From Eonycteris spelaea (lineage: Eukaryota > Chordata > Mammalia > Chiroptera > Pteropodidae): a stretch of 64,000 bases of DNA. Both the position numbers and the translations under genes were made by a program. The notes under the pieces are model-generated. The model saw only the letters and a program-made list of their open reading frames with translations. It did no database searches and had not been told where the DNA came from. This document shows positions 1 to 11,249 of this stretch, piece after piece. The stretch's first letter is position 1; the number at the start of each line of letters is the position of its first letter. Location: positions 20,502,001 through 20,566,000 of the forward strand of contig PUFA01000012.1 of NCBI GenBank assembly GCA_003508835.1. Reading direction: 5' to 3'.

Positions 1-44
1 TTGATAGGCATGTTCTTGTTTAATCTCCCCAGTATTGTGATTTA

Positions 45-142
45 ATCTATCTTACAAAACAAGAAAATTGAGGAACAGAGAGGTTAGGTAACGTACTCAA
101 AATCGCACAGTTGGAAAGTAGCCGAACTAGGATTTGAGTCAC
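45..142 (-). repeat. MIR SINE fragment
   Basis: The 'aattgaggaacagagaggttaggtaac ... cacagttggaaagtag ... ctaggatttgagtc' pattern is the antisense 3' half of a mammalian-wide MIR. It is diverged and truncated. It lies inside the BFSP2 intron. Confidence 0.5.
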
Positions 143-2284
143 ACATCCTATGGATATACAAACGTCCAAACACATAGAAAAAATTTAAAAGAGTTTATTA
201 GAATTTATTTAAGCCAAACTGAGGACATGCTCAGAAACAAGATCTCAATAGACTGGGAAAATGCCCTGGAAAAAGGAAGTTTTGCAGTTTTTTTAAAATG
301 TATTTGGAATCAAAGGAGGGAAGTAAGGAAGATCACATGAAACCCATTGGTAATAGATTAAGGAGACATAAGAATGCAAGGTGGAGAAATCTCTATAATT
401 GGATAAAAAGTAAAATGGAAAGATACATACCTCTCTTAAATTGGTGAGCACAAGACAGTTAACATTTAACATTTACAGTAGATAGGGATAGTATATGGGT
501 AATAAGATCATGTACTCTCTTGAGGGTGGTCATGATTTTGAGGGGTCTAGAAAAAAAGGGTTACTCTGGTATTTCAATGGTCTGTTAACTTAGATGCACA
601 AGAACAATGGACAGGGCTTGCTTAAGGCAAAGATTAATCTTTCACTAAGGAAGTTATAGGCCTGGGGTGTAACCTGTGGCCACTTAGGAATTTATGATCA
701 AATCATCTCTGAGGTTACTTTCAGTTACAGGGCTTGTCAGATTTACTACATAGCCAGCCTTTTGTTCACATGACTCCAGAATCAACTCTCCTGACTGCTA
801 ACCTGGACAGATGGAGGTGGGGGAACTGTGGTTCATTTTCTTTTTTAAAAATGAGCGAGTGACACCTTGTGGAATGTGAAGTTGGGAGGCTCTGACATGA
901 GGGGCTAAAAGGTTATACCAGGCTTCTGTCAGGATCTTACCAAACCAGGGTTCTGTGCCCTCCCTGTGGAATAAGATTCCTCTGTGGTACAAAATCAGGA
1001 AACCCACTATCCCCAGGGATTCACTGCATTCCCTTTCTCCATGATATTGAACATAATGAGGTATGATCCTAGGAGGTCTAAGATGCTGAAGAGCAAGGCA
1101 GTTAGCTATACTCTGCAGCAGAGCAATGCTTGCATAAAGCCGTTTTTCACCAGCTGCAAAGAGCAGAGCGCTCGAGTGACTTGCTGAAGCCAGAGCAGCA
1201 ACTGCCTGGAGGAAGGCAGAATACACACGTTTCAAACTCTGCACTCACTCTGGATACATGTGCTGCTAAGAACACACCTGCATCATCACTCTCCATAGTC
1301 CGCCTCCTCCTCAGCTCTCACTCTCCCCTCACTCTACAGAGTGGCATTTCTACATTACTCGGAGTCATTGCCAAGGATGCTTTCGAAAACGGCAATGCTA
1401 ATCAGCAAAGTAGGTTGGGTTTGGAGATGTTGCTTTCCCCTCCATTTGGAGACTCCCAAATACTTCATTCTGACTTGGCACAAAAGCATGCTGCTTTTCT
1501 TCTCCCACACCCATTTTTCACATGCAGTAAGAAGCAACTTTAATTTAATTTTTTTTTCATCAAATTTCAAAATGTCCACATGCTCTCCTGCCCCAGTGAT
1601 TAGATAGAGTGCAACTACAGGCAGCCCAGCTCCTGCACAGTGGAACCAAGATTTCAAGCTGGTTTGAAAGCCTGGGACTAACATACTTGAATCTCATTAC
1701 ACATCCTAGCAACTGCACTGATCAACAAAACACATTCCTGCCTTCCTATCCTCAGGGTCTAGAATCACACACCTACTATTTGGTCCGTGAGGAGAAATCT
1801 AGAGTCAATGGGATGAAGCAAAACAAAAATAGAGTTATTACAGTAACGAGAAAGCACAAATTTCAAAAGCTATTGGAGAAGAACATGTAATACTTTTAGG
1901 TGAGTTAAAACTATTAACTGTTCCCAAATGATGGGCAAGTAGGTGGTGAGCTGGTTTGGGAAAGTATGAGACATGATATGAAATGGCATTGAAATGCATA
2001 GTGATCAAATTAACTTGTTTTTCTCTTTCAATCCTAATGATACTGTATAAGAAAGTTTTCATTTGGTGCTGGTAGGTCATTAACATTTCTCTTATAACTA
2101 TTAATTTCACCTTTCAACAAAGAGAGCGGGCTGTGGGACTCAGCAGCTTGGCAAGCAACATTTGTGAGAATAACATTGGCTTGTTTTAATTTTATTTTTT
2201 TCAGTTATAGTCTATCTATGGCAAGTGAAACAGTTGTGTCGGTTTCTGTAGCAATCTAGAAACTTGCTTCCATAGACCGGTCAT

Positions 2285-2400
2285 CATGTGGGAGTTTTAA
2301 ATGCTGGTTCCTGGGCCCCACTCAGAATCTCCTGAATCGAGACCTGCATTTTCACAAGATCCCCCAAAGGATGCTGATGCACATTAAAATATGAGAACTT
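2285..2400 (+). repeat. MER5-type hAT DNA transposon remnant
   Basis: Words such as 'atgctggttcctgggcccca', 'cctgcattttcacaagatc' and 'gatgctgatgcacat', followed by 'atgagaac', follow the order of MER5-type (hAT-Charlie) repeats. The ends are eroded and the subfamily is not assigned. Confidence 0.5.
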
Positions 2401-3774
2401 ATCTACAGTTTCCATTTTAAACACATTTATGTACAAAGAAAAAGTGAATTGGTTAAAATGGAAATAGTTTGAATTAGCATTCAGATATGTGAAAAAACAT
2501 GCTGGTTTTTCCCATGTTTGGGAAACACTTGGGTACAGCATTTTGCTAATGAAACAAAGACATGGGGATTCGTCCTGCCAGAGACTAGTATATACCACTG
2601 AATCGCTGACAGAGGGACAGATTATATGGGGGGCTGTGGCGAGAGCTTTAGCCAACAGCTTTACCCCAGACCCACTGCCAAGACTTTGGAACATGGCCTC
2701 CCTGCATGGGGCTAGGCCTCCATTCATGCCCAGCTCTTACCCATGTTGTCCCGGCAACATCCCCTTGGGGGGAAATGTAAGAAAATATATTTATGTGTCA
2801 ATCAGATTCATGATACTACTTAAAAGTAACAAAGAAGTTGCTGCCGATGCTTTCTTTCTATATTTTTAAAACACATAAATTTTAAGATAAAATAATTAGC
2901 TTTTCCATTTGCACCTGTAACTTCAGTGTGACTATTTCGTGCAAAACCCACCATTTTTATAATTCTGTCATCAACAATAGTGTCACAAAATCAGACACAG
3001 AAAAATGTTTGATTATTAATATCTGATTATATAAAAACATCAGTGATGAATGAGGATAGCTCTGATGTGAATTTTGGTTGATAGTTTCATTGACCTTAAT
3101 GAGTTCATTCATCAGTGATATAACTTTTTTGCAAAACAGGTAACAGTTTTGAAATGTTGGAAAATATTCCTCTAATTTTTGTGCCATTCACAATGCAACA
3201 GCTATAGACATGACCCATTTTTAAGTTTAATCTGCCTTATTAACATTTTCTAAATGCACTTTTTAAGTCTAGACAATCAACCAAACAATAATTCAATCCT
3301 AGATTTGTAGTGTTTGCCAATTTCTATGGTGTCAATATTCTCACTATGGCTGATTTCAAACTACTAACTTTATGTAAATGAGCACAGAGTTAGGAAAAGG
3401 TCAGCAGGAACACAACATTTATTCCCACCACACAGGTACCGTCAATAACCTCAATAGCATAAACAATGATAAAATGTAAGTAATTAGCAAGTGATGTGTT
3501 TTGAATATTCATTACCATTTTTAATGTAACTTACTTAACTGTAAGTTGATACGATTTAATTTTTAATGATGGCTGTGTTTAACAACCAGCTTACAAAATT
3601 TCTGAAAATTTAACACTCAACTCTTACGAGCTGTTAGGATCTGGTTCCAGCTCACACTGCCCATGGCCACTCTGTGTAGCTGTTGCCTGATTCCATCTGT
3701 CTGTCAGGACACCTGCCTCCTACCTCCCACCCACCCACCCAGCCCATTTGGCCAGGCCCAACCTCGAAAAGAGG

Positions 3775-3915
3775 AATAAAAACAGGGCTACTGATGACAG
3801 GAATGATAACGACACTTGCTTCACAGGGTTGTAAAGATTAAATGAGATCATGGACTTAAAGCAGTTAACAGACTGCTTGGCACAGAGTGAGTGCTTAACA
3901 CATATTAGTTATCAT
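3775..3915 (+). repeat. MIR SINE
   Basis: Sense MIR order is visible: a repeated 'gatgacaggaatgataacga' region, then 'cacagggttgtaaagattaa', 'atgagatcatg', 'gcttggcacagagtgagtgc' and 'ttatcatta'. Mammal-wide and diverged. Confidence 0.7.
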
Positions 3916-4024
3916 TAGGATTCAATTCATAGTGGCCCTTACAAACTCCTTTATTGGCTAATATTACTTTTTTACATGTAGAAAATATATACAGCCAATA
4001 TTTGTATGGCTTTAAATTTCTAAA

Positions 4025-4200
4025 AGCTTGTATGTGCATAACCTGATGGAAACCTCATAGTAACCCAGGAGGTAGTCATCATATGATTATCATTCTCTAC
4101 TCATTGTCATCTGTATTCTATGAGCAGGGACTGGGCCTCAGACTGAATGATGGCCCAGGGACACACAGCCATGGTCCAACTAGTCAGAGCTGGGCCCATA
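4025..4200 (-). repeat. MIR SINE, antisense
   Basis: The segment runs from 'cctgatggaaacctcatagtaaccc' through 'ggcccagggacacacagcc' to 'agtcagagctgggccca', the usual antisense MIR order. It is diverged, so the edges are approximate. Confidence 0.45.
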
Positions 4201-4639
4201 GCTTCAGCTTTCCTTCAGCTGATCCCAGGTTTTTAATGGGCATTTTTGTTGAGCTCCTCACAGCCCTCAAACAGCAAGAACTAGGAGAACTACTACTGAG
4301 ATATGAGCCTTTCGACTTGGAGTTTCTTAGCCAATTAAATTGGACTATTTTCACATAATTCTATAAATAAGTATTCACGTGTAGTAAAAACGGTCAACTC
4401 GAAAAGCCAGTAACCTAGGAGACAAAGCAGTGTTTCCCTCCTATATCACTGATTTGGAGATTTCCCGTCAGACTGCATTAAAGAGGGTGATCTCTCATTT
4501 TTTCCCTTTTCCCCAGCAGAGAGGAGTAACAATGACCCACTCCCCTTAATGTATGGAGAAGAATCAGCATATGTCCACCTTGCTCAGACAGAAGGTTCAA
4601 AACACAGACTTTCCTCTTGATAGTTACAATCGTGGCCAG

Positions 4640-5220
4640 ACATGTTTTTACAAGGAAACAGGGACAATTAGACCATGTTGGCCAACTCCTTATTTAAAGA
4701 AGGTGTGGGGTAATTGGCACTGTCTTACAGTGCTGGAAGAGGTTACAAATTCTCTGAAGGGCAATTTGGCAACAGTCATCAAAATTACAAATGCCTACCC
4801 ATTGACTCAGCAGATCTACTAGAGTAATTTAGCCCCCAGAAATGCTCCCTCGTATGGAAAATGAGGGATGTACGCTATTCTTTACACCATTGTTTGTAAC
4901 AGGCAAAGACTGGAAGCAATCTATGTGTCCATTGGTGGGGGATTTATAAAAAATTACAGTACTTTCAAACAAGGCAGTATTTTGCAGCTGTTAAAAAAAT
5001 ATAATCGACCTTTATATACTAATATAGAAGCATTTCTAAGATATATTAAGTACCAAAGAAAAGGGGATGATCATACATATATATTCATAAATATATGAAA
5101 TATTTCTGGAAGGACGTATAAGAAACTGGGAACATGAGAACTGGATAATTAGGGCACAGGAAGAAAAAAGATTACGTATACTTTCTGCCAGATATTCTTT
5201 AGAAAATCTTTTGAATTTTA
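4640..5220 (+). repeat. Old LINE (L1M-like) 3' segment
   Basis: The pattern 'tgtttgtaacaggcaaagac', 'tggaagcaatctatgtgtcc', 'gcagctgttaaaaa' and 'aagatatattaagt' recurs at 44,990-45,520 and in pieces near 52.1-53.65 kb. It resembles an old L1-type 3' region; the subfamily is not assigned. No open frame is preserved. Confidence 0.5.
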
Positions 5221-5424
5221 TTCTATTTGCAGGCATTCTATGTTTAAACTAAATAAATATTTGTATACAAGCTGATATGGGTGCCTATAGAAAAAGAGGG
5301 GTGTTAAATCTAACAGCTGTTTCCTCTGAGTTAGACAGAGTGGAGTGATCATTAGATAGGGTGAGAGGAAGGATGGGTTAAAGCCTCCACTCGTCCTACT
5401 CACCCAAGACCTGACTTTCCACAG

Positions 5425-5555
5425 CAACAGGCAGAAGTGGCCCGCATGGCCCAGACCCAGGAAGAGAAGCTGGCTGCTGCCCTCAGGATGGAGTTACACA
5501 ACACCTCGTGCCAGGTCCAGAGCCTCCAGCCGAGACGGAATCCTTGCGGGCCCTG
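5425..5555 (+). CDS. BFSP2: BFSP2 exon (probably exon 5), carries a 1-nt deletion
   Basis: The acceptor is TTTCCACAG and the donor is CTG|GTGAGT. The exon enters in phase 0 and codes [20 protein letters not shown], then [15 protein letters not shown], up to 5529. The next expected codons (Ala-Glu-Thr-Glu-Ser-Leu-Arg-Ala-Leu) are present, but in the +2 frame, because a single G is missing between CAG (5527-5529) and CCGAG (5530 onward). The exon is 131 nt where the family has 132 (44 codons). As read, the frame becomes PRRNPCGP, and the remaining TG joins the A of the next exon to make TGA. This region is coil 2 of the rod; truncation removes the conserved helix-termination end needed for filament assembly. 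Confidence 0.85.
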
Positions 5556-7919
5556 GTGAGTAGGCCAGGAAGAGCCCTGGCATTTCTTGTGACAATTTTT
5601 AACTTTCAATGGCCAAATTACAGTCCTATGGGTCACAGTTTACAAGAGGTTCCCATCTCACAGCACAGGAGTTTTGAGTCCGGAAAGGATCATCTGATAC
5701 CAAATCACAGGTGTGGTGGTCATGGTGCGTGCCGCACCAAGACCCTTCACCAGGCTGCTGCCGTGAATGTTAACAGCTAAAACCCCCAGATACCCTTCTC
5801 AGCTGCCCCTCTTCTCCAGAGAATTGCACTCTGCCCAACAGTAGCTACCTGTCCTAGGCAGTTAGGCCAGCTCACTTTCCTGGCCAATGATTGACTCACA
5901 GGGAGATTTTTAAAAGCCCAGTGTACTTGCTTCAAAGTGGAACTATCTCTATGGTGTAATCCACCAGGGCACTCCCTCGGATCAGGCTTTAGTCAGACTT
6001 CAGCTGAGACCATCTCCTGGCTTAGCACCTTCCACTGCCCTATCCTGCTTCCCTTGCTCCCCCTTTTCCTGAGAGCAACCTCTTAATTATTTACATGTAC
6101 CAGGAGGGTCTCTGTCTCAGGCTCTGCTCTGGGGCATGCAACCTAAGAGTCCTCAGACTCACCGTGATTTGTAGGAAGATCTTATGCATCCTTAATTATT
6201 ATTATTAATTAAAATAATTATTAATAATACAGCAATCTACCCTTTGCTCTATGGGATGAACCAAAGTTCTATTAGTGTGTCAAGCACAGTTCCTCCTTGA
6301 TGCCCCCTTCAGAGCGTGTATTGGTTCAAACCACAAGTGTGTTGTACACATCAGAGTGTATGAAAGAGTTGGCTCACATAATCCTTTGTATAGCTGAGGT
6401 GGCCTGAAGGCCAAGAAGCCCCTTTATCCCATGAGCCTCAAGTCCTGGGGCTGTTCAGATAACATTGCTCGTGCCCCTTTCTTCCACCACTCCCCATATA
6501 CCTGCACCTCAACTTTGTCACCCAAATCAGCTCCATCGCCAAACCACCAGCCCCATCTCCCACTGGAGCCACAGCCTGCCATGAAGTTAGCTCAGGTATT
6601 CATTCTAGTCAGTTTGCCACAGAAACAACTTTTTCTCTGCCTGTTCCAAGATCATCCCACACCCCCAGTTTTATTTTTTTCAAGTGTCTTCAGGTCACTT
6701 GGATCTTTGTCCTCCAGCCAACAAGGTCACACAATACCAGTCAGCTCAGGGAAGATGCTTGGACTTGCTACAACATGACATGCTATGCTGATCCACTTCT
6801 GTCCCACTCATTCTCTGATGAAATCTAAGTCAGAGTAAGGAGATATAAGTAAAGGAGCTAAGGTGAGAAAATCAGGAAACTGTAGCCTAAAGCAATGCTA
6901 CTTTAACTTAAAAACTGTCTGAAAGAGATCACATTTATTCAGAGTTGCTGGTAGTGTGTTGCTGAGTGGGATGGGGCCTGCAGCAGTGGCCTGATTGCAG
7001 TCGCTCAGGCATCTCTGTTAGAACTGGGCCAGGATGTCAGGGGTTTAAGTGGGGAAGCTGGGCTTGGACTGTGACAGTGGGATGGGAAAAACATAGAACC
7101 GCTGATGGGGGTTCCCGTGAACCCACATTGGGCAGTGGGGCCTAAGTCATCAGAGAAAAAACGCAGGCCACATGGAGGAGTCCCTATGGACATGGAACCA
7201 AAACTATAAACCGATGACCCAACTGTGATTCTGTGAAATGGTTTCCAAACCACAGGTCCAGTATCAATAAGCACCACCCACAAGCCCAGCAATTTCCTGA
7301 TAAACAAGGAAAGAACCCCCAGGGATGTTGGGGCAACGATTCTCAATGTCCAGGTGGCCATTCCTGTGTCCTCACTGCCATAGAGGGGATTTCAGATCCA
7401 ACCAGATACTGATCTAGATTTACTTTCTACTGATCAGAGTTTGCCACCTGTAAATGGACCTAGGATGGGAATCTGACTCAACATCCTCATGATCTAGGGA
7501 ATCAAGATTTAAATAAGATAATATGATGATCCCTGCTTAACAACAGCCGTGATTCAAGATGGAGTCATAACTAGAAATCTTCCATTTCTGCCCCGGTAAT
7601 CAAAAGAGGATAAAAAATCTCCTCCTGGGTGTCAGAGTACAGAAACTTGTTTCGTCAAGATTTGACTTAATCCAATTTAGAAAGATATTTATATGTTTCT
7701 TATGTATTATATAAAAAGCCAAATGCTAAATTATAGGTACACCATAATTACAACTATTAAAAATGTTAGACAGATGCACACAGTTTTTTAAAGGTATTTA
7801 CTGGTCAGCCCACAGTTTGCAGGGCCTGGTATATGGGAAAATGAGAAGTTTCCAGCTCAATGGGGAGACGGGTGGGTAGGACAATAAGTGTACTGTAATA
7901 CAAGTGCCATCATCCTGGG

Positions 7920-9130
7920 CAATCTATACACACAAGCACCTACTCTGTGCTAGGCACTATCTTGTCACTAGGGTTACAGAGACTTGATTCCTGCTGTCAA
8001 ACTGTTCACTACATGGTAGTGGAGACATGCCCCTAAGAAACTCAGTACAGAATGATAAGTTCAAGGACATGCATGTGCTTGGGTAGCCACGGAAACCCAA
8101 AGGAGGGAGCCCTAACCCAGCCAGGTGGTGATAGGGCAAGAGAGTGCCAAAGAAGGCTCTCTGGGTTGGTGGGTTATCCCTGAGCTTGGACTTAAAAAGA
8201 GCAAGCCAGATAAGGATGCTGGAGGAAACAGAGAAACATGGTACAGGTGCAGGAAACATGAACCCAGTCTACTCAGACTAGATGTGTTGACCACGGTGAG
8301 GGGCGGGGGCAATAAAACTGGAAAGATGCTGGGCCAGTCGTGTGTGCCATGTTAGGGGCCCTGGGGAGCTGGGGGTGGGGTCAAGCAGAGGAGATACAGG
8401 CCCAGATTTGGATTTAGAGCATGTGGCTGCTACGTGAGGAATGAAGGACAAAAAGGAACTAGAGGGCGGGGACAAACTAAGAGACCACTAAGGTGACCCA
8501 GGTGAGAGGTGATAAGCATTGATCCCGGGCACTGGTGGCTGGAGAAGCGGCAGCACAGATGTGAAAATTTTTCAGAATATACAAGAGTAGAACTCAATGA
8601 TGACTGAATTTGAGAGGGGAGCAAGATCAGGGACATGTCCTTCCCCATTTTCTTGCTCACATGCATTCACCAGTTGAAGCACAGAATACGATAAACCAAC
8701 AGGTCCAAGGAGAAACCAGTGGTGCCATTTTGGATGCTTTGACTTGAGGTGCAGCTGGACTGTCCATGTTTCCAGTAAGAAGTTCAACAGTGGGTCAGTG
8801 GTTAGGGGAGAGGTCTATGCTGGAAGTATCAATGCAGGAGTCGTCAGCAGAGAGACGACTAAAATCCTGTGTGGTAGAGACCAACTAACGCAGGCCCAGG
8901 AGGCACAGCTCAGAAACAGGCTGGGGATGGGGCGGTGGGAAACCCACAGTGAAGGGGAAGCGAGAGGAAGACGAATTCATCAAAATGGGCCATAAAACAC
9001 CAACGGAGGAAATGCTGAGTGTATCTAACAATGGTAATCTGAGAGAGTGCTGGAGGAGACAGCGTTTTAGCTGAATGATGGATGGGGTTTCAGCAGGAGA
9101 GGAAAATAAGGGCCCCCCAGGGGCTGGGAA
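7920..9130 (+). repeat. Ancient mammal-wide repeat, family unassigned
   Basis: The beginning 'caagcacctactctgtgctaggcac' is the widespread 'attgagcacctactatgtgcc' motif of L2/MIR-type repeats. Further on, 'gtgacccaggtgagaggtgat', 'ggggagaggtctatgctgga' and 'gcaggagtcgtcagcaga' occur in the same order as in a common old mammalian interspersed repeat whose family name I cannot give with certainty. A second partial copy is at 59,030-59,500. Confidence 0.4.
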
Positions 9131-9204
9131 ATCCTGAGCAAAAGGGCCCAGAGGCAGTTCGGAGAGAAAGATTTCTTTGAAGAAACACCTGCAAACTGCC
9201 TGTC

Positions 9205-9420
9205 ACCAGTATCTGTTTCTGCCTCTGTCTCTTAATTTTTCTCTCATTTTCTCACTTATCTCTCTCATTCCTCCCTCTCATCGTTCTCTCATTTTCTCAC
9301 TCACTTCTCATTGTCTCTCATTATTATATCTCATCTCTCTCTCCGCCCCTCTCCTCTTTCCTCCCCTTCCTACACCCCACACCTGTACATCTACCTCCCA
9401 CCCCCGCCCCCTGCCATCAG
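9205..9420 (+). repeat. Pyrimidine-rich (CT)n tract in intron 5
   Basis: More than 200 nt of mostly C and T, with repeated 'tctctcattttctcac' units, about 200 nt upstream of the exon at 9623. It is low complexity, and homopyrimidine tracts of this kind can adopt triplex (H-DNA) structure. It is too far from the acceptor to be its own polypyrimidine tract. Confidence 0.7.
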
Positions 9421-9622
9421 AAAATTCAGTGAATTAGACAAAACAAGCGTCCAGCCTTCTAAGGAGGATTCATTATTTCCCCCACCAAGCCACCCACGTA
9501 AGCCTGGCAAGGTTACTGTCCTTGAAGTCCAACCCCGCCTACGGCTCTGCCCTCCACCCTCCACCCTCTTCAAGGGCCCTGCCTGTCGGCCTTGGGTTTG
9601 GACCGTGTTCCCTCTTTTGTAG

Positions 9623-9843
9623 AAACGAGGCCTGGAGAACACCCTGCACGACGCCAAGCACTGGCACGACATCGAGCTGCAGAACCTGGGCACGGTGGTC
9701 AGCAGGCTGGAGGCGGAGCTCAGGGAGATGCGCGCGGAGGCGGAGCAGCAGCAGCAGGCGCGGGAGCATCTGCTGGCTCATAAGGGCCAGCTGCAGCGGG
9801 ATGTGGCGTCCTACCACGCTCTGCTAGACAGGGAGGAGAGCGG
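9623..9843 (+). CDS. BFSP2: BFSP2 exon (probably exon 6), end of coil 2B
   Basis: Read in phase 0, the exon gives [36 protein letters not shown], a QQQQ run, and [14 protein letters not shown] followed by GG, the first two bases of the last Gly codon. All 73 codons are open, with heptad-type charged and hydrophobic spacing. The [13 protein letters not shown] end corresponds to the intermediate-filament helix-termination region, and phakinin stops right there without a tail. The acceptor CCCTCTTTTGTAG is strong. The donor is CGG|GTCGGT, with C at +3, weaker than the usual GTRAGT; a second GT lies at 9848. The exon is locally CpG-rich. Because the preceding exon has a 1-nt deletion, this exon is read out of frame unless that base is restored. 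Confidence 0.9.
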
Positions 9844-9947
9844 GTCGGTCTCTTTTCTTCTTTAATTATGAAAGGAATACAACTTGTGGGTTTAAAGATA
9901 ATTTTTTTTCAGACAGTATAGAATTAAGATAAGAAATCACTCCCCAA

Positions 9948-9950
<3 letters not shown>

Positions 9951-9991
<41 letters not shown>
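9951..9991 (+). repeat. (CA)n microsatellite
   Basis: About 20 uninterrupted CA units lie about 108 nt downstream of the exon 6 donor. Likely length-polymorphic. Confidence 0.98.
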
Positions 9992-9993
<2 letters not shown>

Positions 9994-10019
9994 CCTCCCA
10001 CTCTGTGTCCTTCCAGGAT

Positions 10020-10165
10020 TTTCCTGTTCATATGTGCATATATGCACAAAAATATAGACAAATATATATTATATATGTATGCATGTATACATGTATATGT
10101 GTGTATATCTGTATATATACAGATATACATATGTGCACACATGGACATACCTATATGTGTTCATA
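10020..10165. repeat. TA/TG-rich low-complexity DNA with a 28-bp palindrome
   Basis: A run of alternating TATG, CATA and GTGTATA motifs. Positions 10102-10129 form a perfect 28-bp inverted repeat centred between 10115 and 10116 (arms begin TGTATATCTGTATA). It could extrude as a cruciform. Related TG/TA-rich DNA recurs at 11,018-11,072. Confidence 0.85.
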
Positions 10166-10175
10166 CTTATCTAGT

Positions 10176-10350
10176 ACAGCAGATCCTTGAATAACATTTC
10201 ATTCAATGTTGTTTTGTTATAATGTTAATGAGATGCCATAGGAGCTTAACTCTTGTTTATATCAATTAGCAAGCATATGGTCAACTGGTTTTATTATTCT
10301 TTTCACTGAGGTTCCAACAACCTACTGCTAATATTACGTGAGAACTTACT
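10176..10350 (+). repeat. Possible Tigger-like DNA transposon remnant
   Basis: It begins 'cagcagatccttgaataac', then 'caatgttgttttgttataa' and 'gcttaactcttgtttatatc', a pattern I associate with TcMar-Tigger-type repeats. The right end is not recognised. Confidence 0.35.
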
Positions 10351-10485
10351 GGACGTGCATGGCATCGGTTTAGAATGCTTTCCCCTGCATGTAATAAAGC
10401 CTAATTGACAAGGCTATAAACCGATGCGCTTGAAACTTTACTATGCACCCTAAATGCTCGAAACCTGGGCATTTCTTAAAAAATT

Positions 10486-10605
10486 GCAGATTCTGCTTTT
10501 CAGTAGGTCTGGAGTAGAGCCTGAGAATCTTCATTTCTAACAAAACTCTCAGGCGATGCCTGTACTGCTGGCCCCAGACCATACTTTGAGCAACTTGGGT
10601 ATAAA
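10486..10605 (+). repeat. MER5A hAT-Charlie fragment
   Basis: The order 'cagattctgcttttcagtag', 'gtctggagtagagcctgaga', 'cttcatttctaac', 'ctcaggcgatgcctgtactg', 'ccagaccatactttgagcaac' is the 3' half of MER5A. The 5' half is missing. Confidence 0.8.
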
Positions 10606-11249
10606 TCATGTTTATTTAAGAATTCTAGAAATAAGGTGGTCCTGGCTGCTCAATGATTTCATTAAGGTCCCAAGCTCTTTTCTGATATACCATCCCTGAT
10701 ATATTGGCTTTTTGTCTTCATCTTTGTCGCTCATGATTGCCAAATACCTACCACAGCTCCAGACATCATATCCTTGTTTATGACAAGAAGAAGGGGAGGG
10801 AAGAGAGGGCATGAAAAAGGCCTTGCCCTGCATAATGCTCTTCTTTTATCTGTCAGTGAGGGAATAATATTTTGAGAAGACTTCCAGTGGATTTGCCTTA
10901 TTTCTTATTGACCGGAACCTGCTCACATGGCCATACCTACCTGCAAGGGATTCTAGAAAAGCAACTATTTAGCTTTTCCAGCCTCCATAGTGGAGAGAGG
11001 CAAGGCATATATCCGACTATTCATGTATACGTGTGTATGCATGTGTATATGTGCACATATACGTATATGCGCAGTCTTTTTAGTGGGTAGGGATTCCAGG
11101 AGCAAATGCATAAGTCTTGGGGCTTAGCTTCCTTGCCAGTTGTCTAAGGAAATCCAAGCCTTTATCTTTTCATAATTCTGTATCTTCATGTCTCCCTCCA
11201 AGGTCCCTTCTGTGGCATATGTTGAATAGAATATCAGCTCTAAGAGACA

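Larger units (their letters stand above)
1..5424 (+). other. BFSP2: BFSP2 intron upstream of exon 5 (probably intron 4)
   Basis: The intron runs into the window from the left and ends at a good acceptor, CTTTCCACAG at 5415-5424. No exon-like coding segment was found in it. It contains MIR traces near 45-142, 3775-3915 and 4025-4200, a MER5-type remnant near 2285-2400 and an old LINE 3' segment at 4640-5220. The stretches 145-2280 and 2410-3770 hold nothing that I can name. Confidence 0.6.
5556..9622 (+). other. BFSP2: BFSP2 intron 5
   Basis: The intron is bounded by GTGAGT at 5556 and by CCCTCTTTTGTAG ending at 9622. The stretch 5556-8000 holds no repeat or gene that I can name, apart from an AT-rich imperfect inverted repeat near 6191-6229. 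The stretch 7920-9130 contains old mammal-wide repeat sequence, and 9205-9420 is a pyrimidine-rich tract. Confidence 0.7.

Noticed and set aside
798..1244. 148-residue minus-strand frame in the first intron
   Set aside because: No recognisable motif, no splice context, and overlaps another open frame on the opposite strand; consistent with chance.
6191..6229. AT-rich inverted repeat as a possible hairpin or origin
   Set aside because: Arms do not pair perfectly (several mismatches); ordinary AT-rich low complexity is sufficient.
9511..9847. Overlapping frames on both strands around the 9623 exon
   Set aside because: The minus-strand frame and the other + strand frames are shadows of the GC-rich BFSP2 exon.
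10005..10190. Frames rich in Ile/Tyr/Cys/Met
   Set aside because: Translations of the TA/TG simple repeat.
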